Shown: positions 1-5,660 of the stretch, piece by piece | Numbering within the stretch: position 1 is the first letter of the stretch | Layout: each line of letters starts with the position of its first letter | Assembly: GCA_029934695.1 (NCBI GenBank) | Contig: JAOZLU010000117.1 | Coordinates: forward strand, 1-14,457 | Direction of reading: 5' to 3' | DNA length: 14,457 nt | Origin: Desulfobacterales bacterium | GTDB taxonomy: Bacteria; Desulfobacterota; Desulfobacteria; Desulfobacterales; 4be13 | Notes under the pieces: generated by a model | What the model was told of the DNA's origin: nothing | The model's input: only the letters and a program-made list of their open reading frames with translations | The model's database searches: none | Made by a program: the position numbers and the translations under genes

Positions 1-124
1 GAAGGATGGAGAGCGCAGGCGACACGGCTGCCGCAAGCCCCAACGCGCTCACTTTCCCGATAAATTCCCGGCGGGTGATTTTTCCCTGTGTGAGCAACGC
101 TTCAAGCTGCTTCAGATCGTACAT
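1..124 (-). CDS. Second Tat-exported solute-binding protein, N-terminus only
   Basis: This is a partial gene; its 3' end lies beyond the left edge. Translation of the minus strand from the ATG at 124 gives about 41 residues that closely parallel the N-terminus of the binding protein at 287-1879: a short polar start (MYDLKQLEALL), a twin-arginine motif (KITRREFIGK), then a hydrophobic stretch rich in Ala, Leu and Val. A strong Shine-Dalgarno (AAGGAGG) lies about 7 bases upstream of the ATG. From this resemblance I infer a periplasmic family 5 (peptide/nickel type) solute-binding protein, exported folded by the Tat system and serving the adjacent ABC importer. Only the signal peptide is visible, so the family call rests on the paralogue and the operon position. 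Confidence 0.75.
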   Translation of the reverse strand, partial: MYDLKQLEALLTQGKITRREFIGKVSALGLAAAVSPALSIL

Positions 125-131
125 TTTAAAA

Positions 132-158
132 CCTCCTTTTTTTGTTATCATTCCCGAT
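132..158 (-). repeat. Conserved leader box upstream of SBP2
   Basis: This 27-bp segment just ahead of the partial binding-protein gene matches 1886-1912 upstream of the other binding-protein gene at 26 of 27 positions. It contains the Shine-Dalgarno, an A7 tract and a TCGGGAATGA element. A 14-bp part of it recurs at 3633-3646, directly downstream of the permease C stop codon. It may be a remnant of tandem duplication or a shared post-transcriptional element; the sequence does not distinguish these. Confidence 0.6.
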
Positions 159-160
159 CA

Positions 161-283
161 GACCTCCGAGGTCTTCAAAACCTCAAAACAGATATCCGAG
201 GACTTCGGCGAGCTCTGTCGAGTCGTTTCTGAAACCTCGGAGGTCTTCAGATTTCGAGGCTCCCGAAACCTCAGAAGTCCTCA
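161..283. repeat. Cluster of degenerate acctc-N-gaggt palindromes
   Basis: The gap between the two binding-protein genes is filled with short imperfect palindromes: gacctccgaggtc at 161-173, atccgaggactt near 194-205, aacctcggaggtc at 234-246, and aaacctcagaagtcct at 266-281. Adjacent units can pair with each other as longer hairpins. A related copy lies at 3598-3624 and matches 161-187 at 23 of 27 positions. No clean T-run follows on the minus strand, so I do not call it a classical terminator. It could slow transcription between the two binding-protein genes or be a dispersed non-coding repeat family. Confidence 0.6.
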
Positions 284-286
284 TTG

Positions 287-1879
287 TCACGATTCAAACC
301 ACATACGTTCCGCGGCTTTGAAGCCGTCCAAAGTCACCTTGTCCGTGGCAAAATCTCTGAATTTCACTTTCTCGGATGCCGCATCAAGAATATTCAGAAA
401 AAACGGAATGATTGTTCCGCCTTTATCACGGACAATTCGCTGCATTTCCACATACATCTCCCGCCGAACGACTTCCTCGAATTCCACGCGGGATGCCTTG
501 AGCAGGGCGTTGAAGCGTTCATTCCTGAAGTGCGTCTCATTCCATGGCACATTTTCGGCATATCCGCTGGAAAAGAGCATATCTTCGGTGGGACGGGAAT
601 TCCAGAAGGAGAAGCACCATGGTTTCTTTCTCCAGACGTTTTTCCAATACCCGTCATTCGGTTCCCGCACCACCTCAATGCTGATCCCCGCCCTGCCTGC
701 CTGCTCCTTGTACAGAACAGCCGTGTCAACAGCTCCCGGGAAAGCAGCATCAGCGACATGAAGCCTGAAAACATGTCCGGCAAGTCCTGCCTTTTTGATA
801 AAATGCCGGGCCTTGTCCGGGTCATAAGTCCTCTGCTCCAGTTCGGACGCGAAAAAACGCATATCCGGGGCTATGGGGTGGTCATTTCCGACGGAACCGT
901 GACCTTGCAGGATCTGTTTCACAATCTGTTCACGATCCATCGCATATTTCAATGCCAGCCTGACATCGTTGTTGTCATAAGGGGAAATATCCGTCAGCAT
1001 CGGCAGCGTGGCATGCGTTCTCCCCGGTTTGCTGATGAGACGTACACCGGGCAGCTTTTCCAGGAGGTGGGCGGTTTTAAAATCACACCGGGTCATATAG
1101 TCAGTCCGGCCGGTTCGCAGAGCGTTGGTCCTGGCGCTGACATCCGGAATGCAGAGGGTCTCAACCTCATCAAAATGGGCGCGTCCCTGTTTCCAGTAGT
1201 TCGGATTGCGTCTGGTGAGACATCTCACTCCCGGCGTGAAACTCTCCAGCATGTATCCGCCGGTGCCGATGCCCTTCTCAAAGTCGGTCGTGCCGGCTGG
1301 CACCATCACCAGGCGATTGTCGCTGAGAATGTAAGGAAACTCAATGTTGCCGTCTTTCAACGTGAAAATCACCGCCTGTTTTCCGTCTTTCCTGATGTCG
1401 CTGACGGATTTGAAAAGGCTTTTGACACCGGACTTTGATTTTTCTCCCAGGTGAATGTTGAGGGAGAAGATGACATCTTCCGCATCAAGCGTTTTTCCGT
1501 TGTGAAATTCCACACCTCTGCGCAGTCTGAAAGTCCATCTTTTCGCATCGAGAGAGGATTCCCATTTTTCGACCAGCTCGGGAACCGCTTTTCCCTTATA
1601 GTCAAGTTCGACAAGAGCGTTGGAAAGCTGACCGAAAAGGATGAAACTGCTCATCGGATTGCCACTCCTTTCCGGGCTGAGGGAGTCAGAAGTTGCTCCG
1701 CTGCCCATGCAGACCCTGAACCGCCCCCCTTTTTTCGGGGTTGCGGCAAATGCCGGCACACCCGGAAGCGAGGCCGCTGCCAGAGCGGTCAGTCCCAAAG
1801 CCGAGGTTTTGGCAAGAAACTCTCTCCGGGTGATTTTTCCCCGGGAGAGCAGGGTTTCCAGTTGTTTCAGTTCTTCCAT
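287..1879 (-). CDS. ABC importer solute-binding protein, family 5, Tat-exported
   Basis: This 530-residue protein has the size and layout of extracellular solute-binding protein family 5 (peptide/nickel/oligopeptide, DppA/OppA/NikA-like). Residues 1-46 form a Tat signal: a polar start, the twin-arginine motif TRREFLAK, a hydrophobic core, and a cleavage-like PAFA site. Matching segments include VELDYKGKAVPELVEKWESS, WTFRLRRGVEFHNGK (the classic 'f.LR.gv.FhdG' segment), DAEDVIFSLN and NNDVRLALKYAMDREQIV. The protein should sit in the periplasm or at the membrane and deliver ligand to permeases B and C. The substrate cannot be read from the sequence; a Tat signal on this family may mean a cofactor-bound or folded ligand partner. 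The start is set by GGAGG 7-8 bases upstream. It follows the truncated permease copy by 68 bp. Confidence 0.9.
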   Translation of the reverse strand: MEELKQLETLLSRGKITRREFLAKTSALGLTALAAASLPGVPAFAATPKKGGRFRVCMGSGATSDSLSPERSGNPMSSFILFGQLSNALVELDYKGKAVPELVEKWESSLDAKRWTFRLRRGVEFHNGKTLDAEDVIFSLNIHLGEKSKSGVKSLFKSVSDIRKDGKQAVIFTLKDGNIEFPYILSDNRLVMVPAGTTDFEKGIGTGGYMLESFTPGVRCLTRRNPNYWKQGRAHFDEVETLCIPDVSARTNALRTGRTDYMTRCDFKTAHLLEKLPGVRLISKPGRTHATLPMLTDISPYDNNDVRLALKYAMDREQIVKQILQGHGSVGNDHPIAPDMRFFASELEQRTYDPDKARHFIKKAGLAGHVFRLHVADAAFPGAVDTAVLYKEQAGRAGISIEVVREPNDGYWKNVWRKKPWCFSFWNSRPTEDMLFSSGYAENVPWNETHFRNERFNALLKASRVEFEEVVRREMYVEMQRIVRDKGGTIIPFFLNILDAASEKVKFRDFATDKVTLDGFKAAERMWFES

Positions 1880-1885
1880 AAGATT

Positions 1886-1912
1886 CCTCCTTTTTTTGTT
1901 GTCATTCCCGAT
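1886..1912 (-). repeat. Conserved leader box upstream of SBP1
   Basis: This 27-bp segment matches 132-158 with a single mismatch. It includes the GGAGG ribosome binding site, a run of A and TCGGGAATGACAAC. Since the rest of the intergenic sequence is unrelated between the two places, the match marks either the boundary of a tandem duplication of binding-protein genes or a conserved leader element. Confidence 0.6.
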
Positions 1913-1947
1913 TTAGCAGGAACGACAAGATTTATTGTGTCAAAAAA

Positions 1948-2253
1948 CTATTCCTGACGTATTCTTCCGCTACGTTGCAAAAACCAGTCCGCCATTAGAT
2001 TGACCCCGATGGTCAGAAAGGCAATCGCTCCTGCAGGCCACAGGGGCGTGAGAATCCCGAAGGTGATCGCACCTGAGTTTTCCCGGACCATGCCCCCCCA
2101 GTCGGCCGTTGGCGGCTGGATTCCCAAGCCCAGAAAACTGAGCGCGCTGATGAAGAGGAACACAAAGCAGAACCGCAGGCAGAACTCGGCGATCAGGGGC
2201 GGCATGGCATTGGGCAGAATTTCGTGCATGATGATCCTACACAGCTATATCCC
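1948..2253 (-). pseudogene. Truncated duplicate of the permease C 3' end
   Basis: The last about 90 codons repeat the C-terminus of the intact permease at 3656-4489 almost residue for residue, including LPNAMPPLIAEF, FISALSFLGLGIQPP and LMADWFLQRSGRIRQE, and end in a normal stop codon. Homology runs upstream to about 2253, where the GIWWIITQ-coding region is altered by a small insertion and reads an in-frame TAG. The first two thirds of a permease, including the first membrane spans, are absent. An ATG at 2229 keeps a 93-residue frame open, but the fragment lacks a complete transmembrane domain. At the DNA level 2036-2180 equals 3750-3894 exactly (145 bp). I regard it as a relic of a second importer operon or of a rearrangement that brought in the 2282-3615 genes. 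Confidence 0.85.
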
Positions 2254-2281
2254 GGAAGAGATTTGAAAACCACCGCTTCGT

Positions 2282-2926
2282 TTATGAGTCCTTATATGCT
2301 GATTTTGCACTGGGATGACCGATTTTTCGCAGCATCACCTCAAAACGGCTCAGAGATCCCGGCCCGAGGAATTTCAGGATGACAGAACGGGTGTTATCAA
2401 TATGGATATCCGCATCTCCGAGCAGGGCCTCCGCGTCGTCTTCATCTTTTTTCTCACCGGTACCGATTTTCATTGCCACAAGGTGTTCCGGCGACACCAC
2501 AAATAATTCATCCTTTCCGACTTCGATGGTTTCACCGTGTTCGGTGGCATAATTAATCGCATCCTCAAAAAGCGGGCTGAAATCTCCGAATGCACAATAT
2601 CTTGTTATGAAATCCACATTGATCTGATTGGGCCGGTCCACGTTTATCCCGCCGATTTCCAGTTCAAGATACTTTATCTGCTTTTCATTCAGCCATTTCC
2701 GTATCCTGTAAAGCCCTTCTCTTGTCACAGCGATATCCATGTCCTTTGTAAATGAGTGCTTTTTGTCTTCTGAAAGCCACACCCATACCGCCAATCGTCC
2801 GATCAGTATGCCCCGGACAGATGTTTGATCCAAAACCTCGTGGACAAATCGGCCGCTGGGGTTGGGATCAAATATCGGTAATTTGCCATTTTTCTTTCGT
2901 TTGTTATTTTTATATTGTTCAGCCAT
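2282..2926 (-). CDS. AbiEii-like nucleotidyltransferase-fold protein
   Basis: This 214-residue protein has the motif pattern of the DNA polymerase beta-like nucleotidyltransferase superfamily, closest in style to the AbiEii/AbiGii toxin group: IGRLAVWVWL (residues 42-51), TKDMDIAV (60-67, the paired metal-binding aspartates D62 and D64), VDFIT (104-108, probably the third aspartate, D105), and a C-terminal VSPEHLVAMKI followed by KKDEDDAEALL (159-169), similar to the 'K..A.R.KD..D...LL' end of the family. The usual G-[GS] after the first strand is G-R here, so activity is uncertain. Such proteins are often toxins or RNA/nucleotide-modifying enzymes in toxin-antitoxin or phage-defence pairs, but no AbiEi-type winged-helix partner is adjacent. 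AAGG lies about 7 bases before the ATG. It is the last of three co-directional genes inserted in the importer operon. Confidence 0.65.
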   Translation of the reverse strand: MAEQYKNNKRKKNGKLPIFDPNPSGRFVHEVLDQTSVRGILIGRLAVWVWLSEDKKHSFTKDMDIAVTREGLYRIRKWLNEKQIKYLELEIGGINVDRPNQINVDFITRYCAFGDFSPLFEDAINYATEHGETIEVGKDELFVVSPEHLVAMKIGTGEKKDEDDAEALLGDADIHIDNTRSVILKFLGPGSLSRFEVMLRKIGHPSAKSAYKDS

Positions 2927-2987
2927 CTCAATGCCTTAAATTCAGCTATGTGTTGAAGAATATTTCCTTTGTAGCGCCTTTCACTTC

Positions 2988-3350
2988 TCACGCTTTGTTC
3001 TTTGCGAGTTTGGCAATCTCGGCTTCACTGGTCCACGTCACATCATCAGCCTTCCCCCCATTTTGCGAAAGATCAATTTCATGAATTTCAAACCGGGACT
3101 CGCTGTCCCCGTCAATGGATGACTGATCTATGGCTCTGAGCAGGGTGTCAGGGGTGATCTGTTCACCTCTGCGCCATCTGAATAACCCGGATTGCCAACT
3201 GATCCCGTCAAACATCCCCATGTCGTCATATCGTGCCAGATTGGCGAGAATAAATTCTGCCATTTCATATTTGTCCGTGACCTGAAAATGCCATAAGCGG
3301 GTAATCCCCTCATCAATACTTTCGGTTAAGATGAATATTTTGTCTGTCAT
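2988..3350 (-). CDS. Unrecognised 120-residue protein
   Basis: I do not recognise this protein. It is small, acidic and apparently soluble, with no signal peptide or membrane segment. It opens with a beta-strand-like stretch (KIFILTES), has a middle rich in Asp, Met and aromatic residues (ARYDDMGMFDGISW), and a charged C-terminus. The start has a good ribosome binding site (GGAGGA about 9 bases upstream of the ATG), which supports a real gene. Its start overlaps the end of the preceding frame (3313-3615) by 38 bp, and 61 bp separate it from the nucleotidyltransferase gene. The three are likely co-expressed. A role as partner or antitoxin to the nucleotidyltransferase is a guess from position only. 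Confidence 0.6.
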   Translation of the reverse strand: MTDKIFILTESIDEGITRLWHFQVTDKYEMAEFILANLARYDDMGMFDGISWQSGLFRWRRGEQITPDTLLRAIDQSSIDGDSESRFEIHEIDLSQNGGKADDVTWTSEAEIAKLAKNKA

Positions 3351-3615
3351 TCCGGATTGTCCTCCTCCGTGTTCGTCCTGATTTCTGTTCTATGATCTCA
3401 GAGAACTGCATTTCTGATAGCTCCTTTCCCCAAATTCCCAGGTTTTTTTCCGGATGAATCAATTCTTCTTGTCGGGACTCAGGCCAGGATTCCCCAACCT
3501 GCCCATACTCCAACCGGATCATCCGGTTCGCGACATGGAAATACCGGTCATCGCATCTGACAGCAATTACGGTTTTACCCCGGGCTTTGTAATGACAGAT
3601 CTTCGAGGTTTCCAA
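3313..3615 (-). CDS. Unrecognised protein of about 100 residues, TTG start
   Basis: I do not recognise this frame. It encodes up to 100 residues: an N-terminal half with alternating hydrophobic and charged residues (KTVIAVRCDDRYFHVANRM) that could form a small beta domain, and a basic C-terminal tail (RTRRRTIRNDRQ). The only upstream start in frame is a TTG at 3615, which lies inside a gaggttt/aaacctc hairpin repeat and has only weak ribosome binding signals. Otherwise the first ATG is at residue 32. The protein might therefore be a truncated relic or start internally. Its 3' end overlaps the next gene by 38 bp. It is the first frame after permease C. Confidence 0.4.
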   Translation of the reverse strand: METSKICHYKARGKTVIAVRCDDRYFHVANRMIRLEYGQVGESWPESRQEELIHPEKNLGIWGKELSEMQFSEIIEQKSGRTRRRTIRNDRQNIHLNRKY

Positions 3616-3647
3616 AACCTCAAAGGTCTTTTCCTTTTTTTGTTATG
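3598..3647. repeat. Hairpin repeat plus partial leader box at the cassette boundary
   Basis: gaggttt (3605-3611) and aaacctc (3615-3621) form a 7-bp stem with a 3-base loop. The surrounding 3598-3624 matches 161-187 at 23 of 27 positions. Next to it, 3633-3646 repeats 14 bases of the leader boxes found upstream of both binding-protein genes. This composite sits exactly between the permease C stop and the first cassette gene, so it probably marks a rearrangement junction. Confidence 0.55.
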
Positions 3648-3655
3648 TTAAAAGC

Positions 3656-4489
3656 CTATTCCTGCTCCTGGCGAATTCTGCCACTGCGCTGCAAGAACCA
3701 GTCCGCCATCAGGTTCACACCGATGGTCAGAAAGGCAATAGCGGCGGCCGGCCACAGGGGCGTGAGAATCCCGAAGGTGATCGCACCTGAGTTTTCCCGG
3801 ACCATGCCCCCCCAGTCGGCCGTTGGCGGCTGGATTCCCAAGCCCAGAAAACTGAGCGCGCTGATGAAGAGGAACACAAAGCAGAACCGCAGGCCGAATT
3901 CGGCGATCAGAGGAGGCATGGCGTTCGGAAGAATCTCCTGGGTGATAATCCACCATATTCCCTCCCCGCGAAGCCGGGCCGCTTCCACAAATTCCATGAC
4001 CTCAATATCCATGGCCAGTGCCCGGGAGATGCGATACACCCTGGTCGAATCAAGCAGGGCGATCACTACGATGAGAACCGGCACGGATGTTCCCAGCACC
4101 GACAGGACCATGAGAGCAAAGATCAGGGTGGGAAAAGCCATCATAATATCCACCACCCGGCTGAACACCTGATCGGCCCAGCCCCCGAGGACAGCGGCCA
4201 GAAATCCCAAGATGATCCCCACCGTGAATGAGATCAGGGTGATCAGCATCGCAATGGTGATGGTGTTACGCGCACCGTAAATCAGCCGTGTGAACATGTC
4301 CCGACCCAGATGATCCGTGCCGAGAACATGATCTTCTCCGGATGTCATCCATACGTCGCCGACAATTTCTGTTTCCGCATGGGGCGCGATATACGGCGCG
4401 AACACAGCCGCGAAAATATTCAGCAGGATCATGCCCAGACCGACCCTCGCGCTGAACGGAGATTTTTTTAGTAATCTGAGGAAAGTCAT
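3656..4489 (-). CDS. dppC: ABC importer permease C (DppC/OppC-like)
   Basis: This 277-residue inner-membrane permease belongs to the DppC/OppC/NikC family. It has an N-terminal membrane span (residues 17-36), the diagnostic GTDHLGRDMFTRLIYGAR (57-74), a run of membrane helices from about 76 to 145, and the cytoplasmic EAA loop EAARLRGEG...LPNA (169-190) that docks on the ATPase. C-terminal spans are around FISALSFLGLGI and AIAFLTIGVNL. It pairs with permease B to form the channel of the importer. Length is typical for the family. AGGA lies 9 bases before the ATG. Its 3' third is duplicated at 1948-2253. The symbol names the family; the substrate is not established. Confidence 0.9.
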   Translation of the reverse strand: MTFLRLLKKSPFSARVGLGMILLNIFAAVFAPYIAPHAETEIVGDVWMTSGEDHVLGTDHLGRDMFTRLIYGARNTITIAMLITLISFTVGIILGFLAAVLGGWADQVFSRVVDIMMAFPTLIFALMVLSVLGTSVPVLIVVIALLDSTRVYRISRALAMDIEVMEFVEAARLRGEGIWWIITQEILPNAMPPLIAEFGLRFCFVFLFISALSFLGLGIQPPTADWGGMVRENSGAITFGILTPLWPAAAIAFLTIGVNLMADWFLQRSGRIRQEQE

Positions 4490-4553
4490 TTTCCAATTTC
4501 CTGATTTTTAATTTTTGTAAGCAAGAGCAAATCTCATGCAACCATTTAAAACA

Positions 4554-4601
4554 TATATTCCGAGACAATTCAAAAGTCAACAGTTTATCTTCAGGTTCCG
4601 A
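4554..4601. repeat. Dispersed 42-48-bp intergenic repeat, copy 1
   Basis: In the gap between permease B and permease C, 4560-4601 (starting ccgagacaattcaa, ending ggttccga) matches 7411-7452 at 37 of 42 positions. Both copies are in the same orientation. It has no coding role here and no obvious hairpin of its own, and looks like a member of a dispersed repeat family. Confidence 0.65.
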
Positions 4602-4605
4602 TAAC

Positions 4606-4657
4606 GTGAAACGTGAAATGTGATGCGTAAATGCCTGAATCACGCCTCACGTTTCAC
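4606..4657. repeat. Hairpin overlapping the permease B stop codon
   Basis: gtgaaacgtga (4606-4616) pairs perfectly with tcacgtttcac (4647-4657). Further pairing continues toward the loop (4620-4624 with 4639-4643). The right arm covers the TGA stop of permease B at 4647-4649. There is no U-run after it on the minus strand, so it is more likely a processing or mRNA-stabilising hairpin between dppB and dppC, or a dispersed aacgtgaaacgtg repeat, than a terminator. Confidence 0.5.
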
Positions 4658-5603
4658 TCCGGAGTCTGGGGTTGGCGATAATCGCCAGAACATCCGCCAA
4701 AAGGTTCAGAAATACATAAGTGCAGGCAAATATCAGCCCACTGGCCTGAACCACAGGGATATCCCGCTTGGATACAGAATCCACCAGCAGTTGCCCCAGT
4801 CCGGGATAGACAAACACCACCTCCACCACCACCACACCGACCACGAGATAGGCCAGATTGAGGACCACCACGTTGATGATGGGCGAAAGTGCGTTCGGAA
4901 ACGCGTGGCGGATGATGATCCGGCTCTGTCTGATGCCTTTGAGCCGGGCCATCTCGATAAACGGGCTGTTAAGGACATTGATGATCGTTGCCCGGGTCAT
5001 CCGCATTATATGCGCCAGCGACACGAGCGTGAGCGTCAGGCACGGGAGCATGATCCCGTGTATCTTCTCTCCTAAGGACATCTCATCGCTGATGCTGCTG
5101 ATGCTCGGGAAAAGTCCGAGTCGTACCGACAGCACGGCAATGAGAACGTAGGCCACGAAAAATTCCGGGAGCGATACAGCCGAAAGCGTGGACACCGACA
5201 CAAGCCGGTCAAACCAGGTGTCCCGATACAGGGCGGCCAGCATTCCGAGAAGAATGGCCAGGGGAACCGCGACCACCGCGGTGGAGGCTGCCAGAAAGAG
5301 TGTGTTGGAAAGCCGCCATCCGATCAGCCCTGTAATGGGACGGCCGTTGGCCAGGGAATTGCCGAAATCTCCCCGCAGAAAATCTCCGAGCCAGGAAAAA
5401 TAGCGGACATGAGGCGGCAGGTCCAGTTTCAGTTCTTTGCGGAATGCCTCCACCGTCTCCGGGGTGGCCTGCTGGCCCAGGATTGCCTCGGCCAGATCTC
5501 CGGGCAGGGCCTCCACGCCCAGGAAAATCAGCACGGAAATAACAATGATGGTGGCAAAGCCCAGTCCCATGCGTTTGGCGATCATTGAAGATATGTTGTT
5601 CAT
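4647..5603 (-). CDS. dppB: ABC importer permease B (DppB/OppB-like)
   Basis: This 318-residue inner-membrane permease belongs to the DppB/OppB/NikB family. It begins with the family's single N-terminal span (GFATIIVISVLIFLGVEALP) followed by PGDLAEAILGQQATPE, then the RYFSWLGDFLRGDFGNSL segment before the helical core. The EAA-type loop reads EMARLKGIRQSRIIIRHAFP, followed by NALSPIIN. It should heterodimerise with permease C. Length is standard. A clear AGGAG lies about 7 bases before the ATG, 57 bp after the ATPase stop. A 157-bp gap with a hairpin and a dispersed repeat separates it from permease C. Confidence 0.92.
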   Translation of the reverse strand: MNNISSMIAKRMGLGFATIIVISVLIFLGVEALPGDLAEAILGQQATPETVEAFRKELKLDLPPHVRYFSWLGDFLRGDFGNSLANGRPITGLIGWRLSNTLFLAASTAVVAVPLAILLGMLAALYRDTWFDRLVSVSTLSAVSLPEFFVAYVLIAVLSVRLGLFPSISSISDEMSLGEKIHGIMLPCLTLTLVSLAHIMRMTRATIINVLNSPFIEMARLKGIRQSRIIIRHAFPNALSPIINVVVLNLAYLVVGVVVVEVVFVYPGLGQLLVDSVSKRDIPVVQASGLIFACTYVFLNLLADVLAIIANPRLRSET

Positions 5604-5660
5604 GGTTTTCTCCTGTTTGTCAAAAGTTCGGATTGCCGGTCTTATCTTCCAAATAAGTTT

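Noticed and set aside
284..1438. 384-codon open frame on the plus strand
   Set aside because: It lies antisense to the binding-protein gene, has no recognisable domain and no ribosome binding site, and is explained by codon bias of the gene on the other strand.
1948..2229. Functional 93-residue membrane protein
   Set aside because: It is a perfect-frame tail of permease C without its first spans or most of the EAA loop. Upstream homology contains a stop codon, so I treat it as a relic even though the frame is open.
2803..2991. 62-codon minus-strand frame whose ATG overlaps the stop of the 120-residue protein as ATGA
   Set aside because: The overlap is tempting, but most of the frame lies out of phase over the nucleotidyltransferase gene, which has clear motifs. 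The composition is not protein-like and no family is evident.
3656..4172. Plus-strand frame of 175 codons across permease C
   Set aside because: It is antisense to a well-supported permease and recurs at 2000-2266 only because the permease tail is duplicated.
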